Of a stretch of DNA of 64,000 nt, positions 1 through 10,436 are shown in pieces. Under the pieces are notes generated by a model. It searched no databases. It was not told the origin of the DNA and worked only from the letters and a program-made list of their open reading frames with translations. The stretch is from Enterobacter sp. Ag1 (GTDB lineage: Bacteria > Pseudomonadota > Gammaproteobacteria > Enterobacterales > Enterobacteriaceae). The stretch lies in contig AKXM01000060.1 of assembly GCA_000277545.1 (NCBI GenBank), forward strand, positions 62,001 through 126,000, read 5' to 3'. The stretch's first letter is position 1, and every line of letters starts with the position of its first letter. The translations under genes and the position numbers were made by a program.

Positions 1-75
1 CAGCAGCGGTGTCTCTTCCGGGGCTTCATACACGACGTGGGCGTCGTACAACTTCTGATATAAGGTCCTGGCCAT
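1..75 (-). CDS. leuC: 3-isopropylmalate dehydratase large subunit, N-terminal fragment
   Basis: Only the first 25 codons are inside the window; the gene runs off the left edge. The visible peptide begins [17 protein letters not shown], which matches the conserved N-terminus of LeuC. With LeuD this [4Fe-4S] enzyme isomerises 2-isopropylmalate to 3-isopropylmalate in leucine synthesis. The start lies two bases after the leuB stop codon, so it is almost certainly translated from the leuABCD message. Cluster ligands and active-site residues are outside the window and cannot be checked. Confidence 0.93.
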   Translation of the reverse strand, partial: MARTLYQKLYDAHVVYEAPEETPLL

Positions 76-77
76 GA

Positions 78-2746
<2,669 letters not shown>

Positions 2747-2787
2747 GGTTCGGTCCTTTATCTCTTTGGGTGCCTTCGCGACGAGCA

Positions 2788-2820
2788 TAAAAAAACCCGC
2801 GCATTGGCGCGGGTTTTTTC
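2788..2820 (-). terminator. leu operon attenuator
   Basis: On the minus strand a GC-rich stem (CCCGCGC pairing with GCGCGGG, four-base loop) is flanked by an A tract and followed by a seven-base T run. It lies between the leuL stop and leuA, where the leucine attenuator is expected. By the known mechanism, stalling at leucine codons in leuL favours an alternative hairpin and lets transcription continue into leuA. Confidence 0.9.
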
Positions 2821-2836
2821 TGTCTGAAGGCTTGAA

Positions 2837-2920
2837 TCAACGCTGATTGTCGCCCACCAGTCTACCGCGCAAATAAGATGCGTTTAGTAGTAGACCAAGT
2901 AGGCGGACGGTGCGATTCAT
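2837..2920 (-). CDS. leuL: leu operon leader peptide
   Basis: A 27-codon open frame too short for ordinary gene calling. It begins MNRTVRLLGLLLNAS and ends GDNQR before TGA. Five leucine codons fall within residues 7-12: CTA and CTT, then after one Gly a block of three CTA. CTA is a rare codon in enterics, which sharpens sensing of charged leucyl-tRNA. A sixth leucine is TTG. The E. coli leader, as I remember it, has four consecutive leucines and a similar NAS-LRGR tail. The stop lies 17 bases before the attenuator hairpin. The peptide has no function beyond controlling leuABCD. Confidence 0.93.
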   Translation of the reverse strand: MNRTVRLLGLLLNASYLRGRLVGDNQR

Positions 2921-2954
2921 GTTTCAAGCCCTGTGCAATTTCGTGATGTATTTA

Positions 2955-2983
2955 TTGGTACTTGATCTCAACGCAGGTGTCAA
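2955..2983 (-). promoter_or_regulatory. leuLABCD promoter
   Basis: The minus strand carries a perfect -35 hexamer TTGACA (2978-2983), a 17-base spacer and a weaker -10 TACCAA (2955-2960). It lies about 35 bases upstream of the leuL start. Position and -35 quality support it; the -10 matches consensus at only three positions. Confidence 0.7.
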
Positions 2984-3347
2984 CCTTTAGGCCGGTTGTG
3001 GGATCGCTGGGCCGATGCGTTCGTCGTGTTTGCTCAGTGAAAGATACCGAGAAAATGTCTTTTCTTAATATATTAATTAAGATTAAAAGGCGTAATATCG
3101 TCTGAGAACAGACTGAATTTAAATAATTCATCTTATGAATATGATAGAACTGATGTATTGTTCACGGGCTGACAGATTTCTTATTACCCATCCGGTGACT
3201 TACTGGTTTTTATTGAGTGGTTTTATTCCTTCAGTAATAACTGTTCTGGTTAATTGAGTCGTTATAAATTCTTGTCAGAAAGATATTAAAATGAAATTTC
3301 CAACTTATGCATTGTGGAATGGCACTCTATTTATTACTGGAGTAAAA
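2984..3347 (+). other. AT-rich leu-leuO intergenic regulatory region
   Basis: No convincing gene is seen. The stretch from about 3055 to 3300 is strikingly A+T rich compared with the flanking operons. It contains an 18-base imperfect palindrome, CTTAATATATTAATTAAG (3064-3081). In E. coli and Salmonella the corresponding region is silenced by H-NS and antagonised by LeuO, so this is the likely leuO control region. No single promoter can be assigned with confidence. Confidence 0.6.
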
Positions 3348-4292
3348 ATGGATTCTAAAATACATAAGAGTCGGGAGACTCTGGATGCAATAAGACCTCT
3401 GTTACGTAATGTAGACTTAAACCTGCTGACTGTTTTTGACACGGTAATGAGGGCACAAAGTATTACCGGTGCAGCCAGGCTGTTGGGGATGTCTCAGCCA
3501 GCCGTCAGCAACGCCGTGTCCCGGTTGAAAACCACCTTCAAGGATGAGTTATTTGTTCGCAATGGGCGGACGATACAAGCAACAGCCAGAGCTTTTCAGC
3601 TTTATGACGTGATTCGTGACGCCTTACAGATGGTCCAGAATGAGCTACCGGAAGGGGACTTTGATCCTCTAAGGAGCAAGCGGCAGTTTACGCTTTGCGT
3701 TGCCAGTCCTTTAGACAGTAAAATAATGTCACGTATTTTAGATACGATGAAATATAAGGCACCAAACGTTCAGTTAATTTTTAAATCTTCTTTTAATGAG
3801 GATGTTGAGCGGCAGCTACGCTATCAGGAAGTTGATTTTTTGATTTGTTATGATCAAATCTCTCGGCCTGAGTTTAAAAGAATCCCACTGTTTGAGGATG
3901 AAATCGTTTTAGTCACTGGCCAGGAGCACCCTGGTTTTTGTTCTCCGCTAACGACGCGTGATTTCTATAATCAGCAGCATGCGGTGGCTTCTCCAGAATG
4001 TTATGGCTCCTTCAGTTCACCGTGGTATGACACGTTGAATAAGCAAAATGCGATTGCCTATCAGGGAATGGCAATGACCTGTGTATTAAATGTGGTTTCA
4101 CAAACACGGCTTGTGGCACTTGCACCACGCTGGTTGGTTGATAGTGTTCCTAATGAATTGAATTTAAGAATGTTTCATGTGCCTTTTATCAAAAGAAAGC
4201 GTACTTGTTATTTATCCTGGTATGGCTCAGTCGGGCAAGAAAAGGGGCATTTGTGGATGAAAAATCAGATAGCAAAAAGCTTATGTCAATAA
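3348..4292 (+). CDS. leuO: LysR-family transcriptional regulator LeuO
   Basis: A global regulator that opposes H-NS silencing. The start is set at MDSKIHKS because a GGAG ribosome site precedes it by about six bases and it gives 314 residues, the same as E. coli LeuO; an upstream in-frame ATG at 3291 would add 19 residues without family support. The LysR winged helix spans about residues 19-80, including MSQPAVSNAVSRLKTTFKDELFVR, and the rest is the periplasmic-binding-protein-like effector domain ending in a conserved RTCYLSWYG block. It is more divergent than its neighbours and rather A+T rich, as is usual for this H-NS-silenced gene. Confidence 0.93.
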   Translation: MDSKIHKSRETLDAIRPLLRNVDLNLLTVFDTVMRAQSITGAARLLGMSQPAVSNAVSRLKTTFKDELFVRNGRTIQATARAFQLYDVIRDALQMVQNELPEGDFDPLRSKRQFTLCVASPLDSKIMSRILDTMKYKAPNVQLIFKSSFNEDVERQLRYQEVDFLICYDQISRPEFKRIPLFEDEIVLVTGQEHPGFCSPLTTRDFYNQQHAVASPECYGSFSSPWYDTLNKQNAIAYQGMAMTCVLNVVSQTRLVALAPRWLVDSVPNELNLRMFHVPFIKRKRTCYLSWYGSVGQEKGHLWMKNQIAKSLCQ

Positions 4293-4314
4293 CGTTACCA
4301 GTATTATGGATGCT

Positions 4315-4343
4315 CGGGCCTGAACAGCCCGTTTCCACTTTTT
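4315..4343 (+). terminator. leuO terminator candidate
   Basis: CGGGC (4315-4319) pairs with GCCCG (4327-4331) around a seven-base loop. After a few bases a run of T follows. It lies 23 bases after the leuO stop. The stem is short, so confidence is moderate. Confidence 0.55.
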
Positions 4344-4697
4344 TATGTTAGAAAGGCAGTATTTTGTACTTTAGCATTTTCTGGTGGCCTCTTCCTCACA
4401 GCTTAATAATGCTAAATTAATACATAACGCACTGTGATTCCCCGCATCTTTGGCATATTCGTCATTAGTCACCCTCTCTATTTAGTCGATCGCTCCGCTA
4501 TGCCTGATTTTTATAGAGGTGAGTGCAATTTCTTCTCTTCAGGTTGCTCTGGCGGGTAATTGCCTGACGGATCTTGAGCGGTTATGTTAATGGGCTAAAC
4601 CTATAAAAATGATACAGGCAGAGACACAACCTGTCGCAACGACGGTGCGGAAATGACTTCTGCATGCCGTCAAAAACGTGAGCCTGGAGGCAAAACC
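4344..4697 (+). other. ilvIH upstream control region
   Basis: About 350 bases with no supported gene before ilvI. In E. coli the equivalent DNA holds several Lrp sites that activate ilvIH and are relieved by leucine, and it links leuO and ilvIH by supercoiling relay. Lrp sites are degenerate and I cannot assign them individually here. A strong ribosome site (CTGGAGG) lies just before the ilvI ATG. Confidence 0.5.
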
Positions 4698-6422
4698 ATG
4701 GAGATGTTGTCAGGAGCCGAGATGGTCGTCCGGTCGTTAATCGATCAGGGCGTAAAACAAGTATTCGGCTATCCGGGAGGCGCAGTACTCGATATTTACG
4801 ATGCGCTTCATACTATGGGTGGGATCGATCATGTGCTGGTACGCCATGAACAGGCTGCAGTGCATATGGCCGACGGCCTGGCGCGTGCTACGGGAGAAAC
4901 CGGTGTTGTGCTGGTGACTTCAGGGCCTGGCGCTACAAATGCTATTACCGGCATTGCAACCGCCTACATGGACTCCATTCCGATGGTTGTGTTGTCCGGG
5001 CAGGTCGCAACTTCATTGATTGGTTACGACGCCTTTCAGGAATGTGACATGGTCGGTATCTCCCGACCAGTCGTTAAACATAGCTTCCTGGTAAAACAGG
5101 TCGAGGACATACCTGGGATCATCAAAAAGGCATTCTGGCTTGCGTCCAGCGGCCGCCCAGGGCCGGTGGTCGTTGATTTACCCAAAGACATCATGAGTCC
5201 GCTGAATAAGCTGCCGTATGCCTGGCCAGACGCCGTTAGTATGCGCTCTTACAACCCAACGACGCAGGGCCACAAAGGGCAGATCAAGCGCGCCCTGCAG
5301 ACGCTGATTGCGGCTAGAAAACCGGTGATGTACGTAGGCGGTGGGGCGATCAATTCAGCCTGCGAGGCAGAATTGTTGACGATTGCCGAAAAGCTCAATA
5401 TTCCGGTTGTCTCATCGCTGATGGGGCTAGGTGCATTTCCGGCTACACATCGGCAGTCGCTGGGTATGCTGGGCATGCACGGCACCTATGAAGCCAACAT
5501 GACGATGCATCATTCGGACGTTATCTTTGCCGTTGGCGTTCGCTTTGATGACCGAACCACTAACAATCTCGCTAAATACTGCCCGAATGCAACAGTGCTG
5601 CATATTGATATCGACCCTACGTCTATCTCCAAAACAGTTGCGGCGGATATCCCAATTGTGGGGGATGCGCGTCAAGCTCTGACGCAAATGCTGGACTTGC
5701 TTGCTCAGGAAGACGTTCAGCAATCCGGGGATGATATTCGGGACTGGTGGCAACAGATTGAACAGTGGCGCGCTCGTCACTGCCTTGAGTTCGATCGCCA
5801 TAGCCAGGCTATCAAGCCGCAGGCTGTTATTGAAACCGCTTATCGCCTGACGAACGGTGATGCTTATGTCACCTCCGATGTGGGCCAGCACCAAATGTTT
5901 GCCGCGCTCTATTATCCGTTCGATAAGCCACGCCGTTGGATAAATTCCGGTGGTTTAGGCACGATGGGCTTTGGTCTTCCTGCCGCGCTTGGCGTGAAGA
6001 TGGCGTTGCCGGATGAAACGGTCATTTGCGTCACCGGCGATGGCAGTATCCAGATGAATATCCAGGAGCTTTCTACCGCGCTGCAGTACGGCTTGTCGGT
6101 TCTGGTTTTGAACCTTAACAACCGTTACCTCGGCATGGTGAAACAGTGGCAGGACATGATTTATTCGGGCCGCCACTCTCAGTCTTATATGGAGTCGCTC
6201 CCGGACTTTGTTCGCCTGGCTGAAGCTTATGGCCACGTGGGGATTAATATCACTAAGCCAGAAGAACTGGAAAGCAAACTTGCCGAAGCGCTGGAAACCG
6301 TGCGCGGCGGGCGACTGGTGTTTGTAGATGTCACAGTTGATGGTACTGAACACGTTTATCCGATGCAGATTCGCGGTGGCGGTATGGATGAAATGTGGCT
6401 AAGCAAAACGGAGAGAACCTGA
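4698..6422 (+). CDS. ilvI: acetolactate synthase III large (catalytic) subunit
   Basis: TPP-dependent condensation of pyruvate with pyruvate or 2-oxobutyrate, the first common step to valine, leucine and isoleucine. The start at [10 protein letters not shown] follows CTGGAGG and gives 574 residues, the family length; the frame stays open 15 codons further upstream. The catalytic glutamate is E51 in [13 protein letters not shown]. The TPP/Mg motif runs from TGDGSIQMN to NLNNRY in the C-terminal third. The stop is three bases before the ilvH start, so the subunits are co-translated. Confidence 0.97.
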   Translation: MEMLSGAEMVVRSLIDQGVKQVFGYPGGAVLDIYDALHTMGGIDHVLVRHEQAAVHMADGLARATGETGVVLVTSGPGATNAITGIATAYMDSIPMVVLSGQVATSLIGYDAFQECDMVGISRPVVKHSFLVKQVEDIPGIIKKAFWLASSGRPGPVVVDLPKDIMSPLNKLPYAWPDAVSMRSYNPTTQGHKGQIKRALQTLIAARKPVMYVGGGAINSACEAELLTIAEKLNIPVVSSLMGLGAFPATHRQSLGMLGMHGTYEANMTMHHSDVIFAVGVRFDDRTTNNLAKYCPNATVLHIDIDPTSISKTVAADIPIVGDARQALTQMLDLLAQEDVQQSGDDIRDWWQQIEQWRARHCLEFDRHSQAIKPQAVIETAYRLTNGDAYVTSDVGQHQMFAALYYPFDKPRRWINSGGLGTMGFGLPAALGVKMALPDETVICVTGDGSIQMNIQELSTALQYGLSVLVLNLNNRYLGMVKQWQDMIYSGRHSQSYMESLPDFVRLAEAYGHVGINITKPEELESKLAEALETVRGGRLVFVDVTVDGTEHVYPMQIRGGGMDEMWLSKTERT

Positions 6423-6424
6423 TT

Positions 6425-6916
6425 ATGCGCCGGATATTATCTGTATTACTGGAAAATGAATCAGGCGCGCTGTCCCGGGTCATTGGTCTGTTTTCCCAGC
6501 GTGGTTACAACATTGAAAGCCTTACCGTAGCGCCTACGGACGATCCCACGCTTTCTCGTATGACAATCCAAACCGTGGGTGACGAGAAGGTACTGGAACA
6601 GATTGAGAAACAGCTGCACAAGCTGGTGGATGTGTTACGCGTCAGTGAGCTGGGGCAGGGGGCCTACGTTGAGCGTGAAATCATGCTGGTGAAGGTACAG
6701 GCCAGCGGATACGGGCGGGAAGAGGTGAAGCGCAGCACGGAAATTTTCCGTGGGCAAATCATTGATGTGACGCCAACGCTTTACACCGTCCAGCTTGCCG
6801 GGACCAGCGATAAACTCAATGCGTTCCTTGATACGATCCGTGATGTTGCGAAAATCGTCGAAGTGGCCCGTTCGGGTATTGTTGGCGTTTCGCGTGGCGA
6901 TAAGATCATGCGTTAG
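6425..6916 (+). CDS. ilvH: acetolactate synthase III small (regulatory) subunit
   Basis: Regulatory partner of IlvI that confers valine feedback inhibition. The start at [12 protein letters not shown] gives 163 residues, the known length; a longer frame begins inside ilvI and is rejected. An N-terminal ACT domain covers about residues 2-76, with [20 protein letters not shown] holding the valine-site glycine region. A C-terminal ALS_ss domain ends in SRGDKIMR. A clear hairpin terminator follows. Confidence 0.97.
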   Translation: MRRILSVLLENESGALSRVIGLFSQRGYNIESLTVAPTDDPTLSRMTIQTVGDEKVLEQIEKQLHKLVDVLRVSELGQGAYVEREIMLVKVQASGYGREEVKRSTEIFRGQIIDVTPTLYTVQLAGTSDKLNAFLDTIRDVAKIVEVARSGIVGVSRGDKIMR

Positions 6917-6923
6917 TCCCGAA

Positions 6924-6939
6924 TGTGATCTAATTCACA
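6924..6939 (+). promoter_or_regulatory. CRP-type palindrome between ilvH and cra
   Basis: TGTGATCTAATTCACA has both conserved CRP half-sites intact (TGTGA-N6-TCACA). It lies eight bases after the ilvH stop, directly before the terminator stem, and about 155 bases upstream of cra. A match this good suggests cAMP-CRP binding, but the distance to a cra promoter is uncertain. Its role (cra control, or none) is inference. Confidence 0.5.
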
Positions 6940-6940
6940 T

Positions 6941-6969
6941 GCCCGGTAATCACTGCCGGGCTTTTTTTT
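6941..6969 (+). terminator. ilvIH terminator
   Basis: GCCCGG pairs with CCGGGC across a nine-base loop, followed by eight T. This is the expected end of the ilvIH transcript. A short ATG frame (MPGNHCRAFFCK, 6939-6977) overlaps it and resembles part of the E. coli fruL leader peptide, but is too weak to call. Confidence 0.85.
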
Positions 6970-7092
6970 GCAAATAAGAAAACAAGCGCCTGCAAAAGCG
7001 GTTGCCGGAGTTATTATTCTGCGCTTAGATGTGAATGTCGTTAACCATAACCAGAGCATGGGTATGGATCACCTGGAGAGTAAGGGGCTACA

Positions 7093-8097
7093 GTGAAATT
7101 GGATGAAATCGCGCGTCTGGCTGGCGTGTCGCGCACCACGGCAAGCTATGTTATCAACGGAAAAGCAAAACAGTATCGTGTCAGCGATAAAACCGTTGAG
7201 AAAGTCATGGCGGTGGTACGCGAGCATAATTACCACCCTAATGCGGTAGCCGCTGGGCTACGTGCAGGACGCACGCGTTCTATTGGGCTGGTGATCCCAG
7301 ACCTGGAAAACACCAGCTACACCCGTATAGCAAATTACCTTGAGCGTCAGGCTCGCCAGCGCGGCTATCAGTTGCTGATCGCTTGCTCTGAGGATCAACC
7401 CGACAACGAAATGCGCTGTATTGAACATCTTCTGCAGCGGCAGGTTGATGCCATTATAGTGTCTACCTCGTTGCCGCCGGAGCATCCTTTTTATCAGCGT
7501 TGGGCAAACGATTCGTTCCCGATTATTGCGCTCGACCGTGCATTAGACCGTGAACACTTCACCAGCGTTGTCGGTGCCGATCAGGACGATGCAGAAATGC
7601 TGGCTGAAGAGCTGCGGAAATTCCCTGGTGAAAATATCCTTTACCTTGGTGCATTACCTGAACTGTCCGTGAGTTTCCTGCGTGAGCAAGGGTTCCGTAC
7701 TGCCTGGAAAGACGATCCTCGTACCGTCAATTATCTCTACGCTAACAGCTATGAGCGTGAGGCTGCTGCTCAGCTTTTTGAAAAGTGGCTGGAAACTCAC
7801 GAGATGCCTGATGCGCTGTACACAACGTCCTTCGCACTGCTGCAGGGCGTGATGGATGTCACGCTGCGCCGTCAGGGACGGCTGCCTTCGGAGTTGGCGA
7901 TCGCCACCTTCGGCGATCATGAGCTGCTGGATTTCCTGCAGTGTCCGGTATTGGCGGTCGCACAGCGTCACCGCGATGTTGCCGAGCGCGTACTGGAACT
8001 GGTGCTGGCAAGCCTTGATGAGCCACGTAAGCCGAAGCCTGGGTTGACCCGAATTCGCCGCAATCTTTATCGTCGGGGTAGCTTAAGTCGTTACTGA
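7093..8097 (+). CDS. cra: catabolite repressor/activator Cra (FruR)
   Basis: LacI-family regulator of carbon flow that represses glycolytic and activates gluconeogenic genes, released by fructose phosphates. The start codon is GTG, preceded by TAAGGGG, as in E. coli. The protein is 334 residues, the family length. The helix-turn-helix is at residues 1-20 ([20 protein letters not shown]), followed by the hinge [14 protein letters not shown] and a periplasmic-binding-protein-like effector domain. It is monocistronic between the ilvH terminator and the mra promoter. Confidence 0.97.
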   Translation: MKLDEIARLAGVSRTTASYVINGKAKQYRVSDKTVEKVMAVVREHNYHPNAVAAGLRAGRTRSIGLVIPDLENTSYTRIANYLERQARQRGYQLLIACSEDQPDNEMRCIEHLLQRQVDAIIVSTSLPPEHPFYQRWANDSFPIIALDRALDREHFTSVVGADQDDAEMLAEELRKFPGENILYLGALPELSVSFLREQGFRTAWKDDPRTVNYLYANSYEREAAAQLFEKWLETHEMPDALYTTSFALLQGVMDVTLRRQGRLPSELAIATFGDHELLDFLQCPVLAVAQRHRDVAERVLELVLASLDEPRKPKPGLTRIRRNLYRRGSLSRY

Positions 8098-8133
8098 TAA
8101 AGAGATCATTATCAGCCACTTAAAGTTAATTAA

Positions 8134-8191
8134 GATTTTTCCCGTATATTTACCCTTATTTTTTAAGGCAATTAATTAGGCGGGAAAAATC
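8134..8191. repeat. 11-bp inverted repeat downstream of cra
   Basis: GATTTTTCCCG and CGGGAAAAATC are exact reverse complements, 36 bases apart. Inside, CCTTA-TTTTT-TAAGG forms a second stem at 8154-8168. It begins 36 bases after the cra stop, so it may protect or end the cra message, but there is no clean T run. Confidence 0.6.
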
Positions 8192-8317
8192 GGGTAAAAA
8201 AATCTCCATCGAGAAATAAATCTCTTCTTTGTATTATTTTGTTACACACCAGCAGCTAAGAAATGTTGGATTATTAATCATTAGCAACCTCTCTTTACTT
8301 CTGTCTCGCGCCGAGCC

Positions 8318-8341
8318 AGCGCCAGACGGGCATCTGGCGCT
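8318..8341. repeat. perfect 9-bp hairpin before mraZ
   Basis: AGCGCCAGA pairs fully with TCTGGCGCT around a six-base loop. No T run follows on either strand, so a simple intrinsic terminator is unlikely. The function is unknown. Confidence 0.6.
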
Positions 8342-8568
8342 GTTCACTCGCTTTGAAATACCTTAAAATGCCGCCCGCGTCGCAAACTGAGTACTTAATA
8401 TTTCTCCAGACAAGTATTCGGTCGTTTTAACGCTGTTGATGTTTATTGGTCTTTTTCTTTCAAATATTCATAACGTTAATTTTGCCTCGCTATTGCGGGC
8501 TTTTTCACGCCAGCCATTTATCAATCGCTTAGGCGCGGGAATTTATTCCCGTAAGCGGCCTGGCTGGC

Positions 8569-8598
8569 TTGACAAGGTTTTCCTCCCCTCCGTAAACT
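8569..8598 (+). promoter_or_regulatory. mra promoter heading the dcw cluster
   Basis: The -35 TTGACA (8569-8574) is perfect and the -10 TAAACT (8593-8598) matches at four positions, with an 18-base spacer. It lies about 60 bases before mraZ. In E. coli the corresponding Pmra drives most of the division and cell-wall cluster. Confidence 0.8.
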
Positions 8599-8606
8599 CC
8601 TTTATG

Positions 8607-8630
8607 TGGGAATTTGTGGGTTAAAGTGGT
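8607..8630 (+). promoter_or_regulatory. MraZ-binding repeats
   Basis: Three direct repeats start at 8607 (TGGGA), 8617 (TGGGT) and 8627 (TGGTG), each ten bases apart. MraZ is known to bind TGGGN repeats separated by five bases just downstream of its own promoter. Spacing and position fit autoregulation; the third repeat is degenerate. Confidence 0.8.
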
Positions 8631-8659
8631 GAAATGGGTCATTAAAGGGTGAGGCTGGC

Positions 8660-9118
8660 ATGTTCCGTGGGGCAACGTTAGTCAATCTCGACAGCAAGGG
8701 GCGGCTCGCCGTGCCTACCCGTTATAGGGAAAAGCTGATCGAAACCTCAGAAGGTCAGATGGTTTGTACCATCGACATCCATCACCCCTGCCTGCTGCTT
8801 TATACCGTTCCTGAGTGGGAAATCATTGAACAAAAGCTTGCCCGTCTGTCGAGCATGAACCCCGCAGAACGCCGCGTACAGCGTCTGTTATTGGGGCATG
8901 CCAGTGAATGTCAGATGGATAACGCCGGGCGATTGCTGTTGGCGCCCGTTTTACGGCAGCACGCCGGGCTTACCAAAGAAGTCATGCTGGTCGGCCAGTT
9001 CAATAAGTTTGAGCTGTGGGATGAAGCGACCTGGCATCAACAGGTCAAGGAAGATATCGACGCTGAGCAGGGTTCGACAAACACCTTGTCGGATCGTCTG
9101 CAGGACTTGTCACTTTAG
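8660..9118 (+). CDS. mraZ: transcriptional regulator MraZ
   Basis: First gene of the dcw cluster and a ring-forming DNA-binding repressor of its own promoter. It has 152 residues, the full length. The two AbrB-like swapped-hairpin repeats are visible, with [14 protein letters not shown] near residues 11-24 and [16 protein letters not shown] near residues 87-102. The start ATG follows a GAGGCTGGC ribosome site. rsmH begins two bases after its stop. Confidence 0.96.
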   Translation: MFRGATLVNLDSKGRLAVPTRYREKLIETSEGQMVCTIDIHHPCLLLYTVPEWEIIEQKLARLSSMNPAERRVQRLLLGHASECQMDNAGRLLLAPVLRQHAGLTKEVMLVGQFNKFELWDEATWHQQVKEDIDAEQGSTNTLSDRLQDLSL

Positions 9119-9120
9119 AA

Positions 9121-10062
9121 ATGATGGAAAATTTTAAACACACTACGGTGCTGCTGGACGAGGCCGTGAACGGCCTGAATATTCGTCCCGACGGCATCTA
9201 CATTGATGGCACTTTTGGTCGCGGTGGCCATTCACGCCTGATTCTGTCCCAGCTCGGTGAGCAAGGACGGCTGCTGGCGATCGACCGCGATCCGCAGGCG
9301 ATTGCTGCGGCTACCGCTATCGATGACCCACGCTTCTCCATCATTCATGGCCCATTCTCTGCGCTTGCAGATTACGCACGTGAGCGCGAACTGGACGGCA
9401 AGATCGACGGCATTTTGCTGGATCTCGGCGTCTCTTCTCCTCAACTGGATGATGCGGAACGCGGTTTCTCGTTTATGCGTGATGGGCCGCTGGATATGCG
9501 TATGGACCCAACGCGAGGTCAATCCGCTGCCCAATGGTTGATGACGGCGGAAGAGGCCGATATTGCCTGGGTTATTAAAACCTTTGGTGAAGAACGTTTT
9601 GGTAAGCGCATTGCACGCGCCATCGTTGAGCGTAACCGGGAAGAGCCGATGACGCGTACCAAAGAGCTGGCGGCCGTCGTCTCTGCCGCTATGCCGGTTA
9701 AAGATAAGTTTAAGCACCCGGCTACCCGAACATTTCAGGCTATCCGGATCTGGATCAACAGCGAGCTGGATGAAATTGAAAAAGCGCTGAATGGCTCGCT
9801 GGAGGCGTTATCTCCCGGTGGCCGTTTATCGATCATCAGCTTCCATTCTCTGGAAGATCGCATTGTTAAACGCTTCATGCGTGAAAACAGCCGTGGGCCA
9901 CAGGTCCCAGCCGGTTTACCGATGACGGAAGCACAGCTGAATAAGCTGGGTGGCCGCCAGTTGAAAGCGCTAGGTAAGCTGATGCCAGGGGAAGAAGAGG
10001 TGGCGGAAAATCCACGCGCCCGTAGTTCTGTTTTGCGGATTGCGGAGAGGACTAACGCATGA
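9121..10062 (+). CDS. rsmH: 16S rRNA m4C1402 N4-methyltransferase
   Basis: Methylates N4 of C1402 in the decoding centre of 16S rRNA using S-adenosylmethionine. At 313 residues it matches the family length. The SAM loop GTFGRGG is at residues 30-36, [13 protein letters not shown] follows in the first half, and [14 protein letters not shown] lies near the C-terminus. Two adjacent ATG codons occur at the start; the first gives the standard N-terminus. Its last four bases overlap ftsL (ATGA). Confidence 0.97.
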   Translation: MMENFKHTTVLLDEAVNGLNIRPDGIYIDGTFGRGGHSRLILSQLGEQGRLLAIDRDPQAIAAATAIDDPRFSIIHGPFSALADYARERELDGKIDGILLDLGVSSPQLDDAERGFSFMRDGPLDMRMDPTRGQSAAQWLMTAEEADIAWVIKTFGEERFGKRIARAIVERNREEPMTRTKELAAVVSAAMPVKDKFKHPATRTFQAIRIWINSELDEIEKALNGSLEALSPGGRLSIISFHSLEDRIVKRFMRENSRGPQVPAGLPMTEAQLNKLGGRQLKALGKLMPGEEEVAENPRARSSVLRIAERTNA

Positions 10063-10421
10063 TCAATCGGGTGACAGAAACCCTCAGCAGAGTGACGCAG
10101 CTCGGCAGCAACGAGCGTCATGCGCTGCCTGCCGTGATTGGTGGCGATCTTCTGCGCCATGGGAAACTGGCACTTTGCTTGTTCGTTGCCATTATTGTGA
10201 CCGCGGTTTCCGTGGTCACGACGGCGCACCATACTCGTCTGCTCACTGCACAGCGCGAGCAGATGGTACTCGAACGTGATGCGCTGGATATTGAATGGCG
10301 CAACCTGATTCTTGAAGAAAATGCGCTCGGCGATCATAGCCGGGTAGAACGGATCGCGACGGAAAAGCTGCAGCTGCAGCATGTCGATCCTTCACAGGAA
10401 AACATCGTAGTTCAGCAATAA
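10059..10421 (+). CDS. ftsL: cell division protein FtsL
   Basis: Small bitopic divisome protein that complexes with FtsB and FtsQ and activates FtsWI. It has 120 residues: a cytoplasmic N-terminus, one transmembrane segment at about 36-55, then a periplasmic coiled coil ([22 protein letters not shown] onward split by heptads) carrying the constriction control domain. Its start overlaps the rsmH stop by four bases, consistent with tight coupling. The E. coli protein is one residue longer. Confidence 0.95.
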   Translation: MINRVTETLSRVTQLGSNERHALPAVIGGDLLRHGKLALCLFVAIIVTAVSVVTTAHHTRLLTAQREQMVLERDALDIEWRNLILEENALGDHSRVERIATEKLQLQHVDPSQENIVVQQ

Positions 10422-10436
10422 GGAACAGTGCGGCAG

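Larger units (their letters stand above)
8098..8568 (+). other. cra-mraZ intergenic region with two inverted repeats
   Basis: No credible gene. It contains an A+T-rich 11-bp inverted repeat (8134-8144 with 8181-8191) with a nested CCTTA/TAAGG hairpin, and a GC-rich 9-bp perfect hairpin at 8318-8341. A 62-codon frame at 8436-8624 overlaps the mra promoter and is not considered a gene. Confidence 0.6.

Noticed and set aside
8436-8624. A 62-codon frame upstream of mraZ
   Set aside because: It spans the mra promoter and MraZ repeats and has no ribosome site or homology I recognise.
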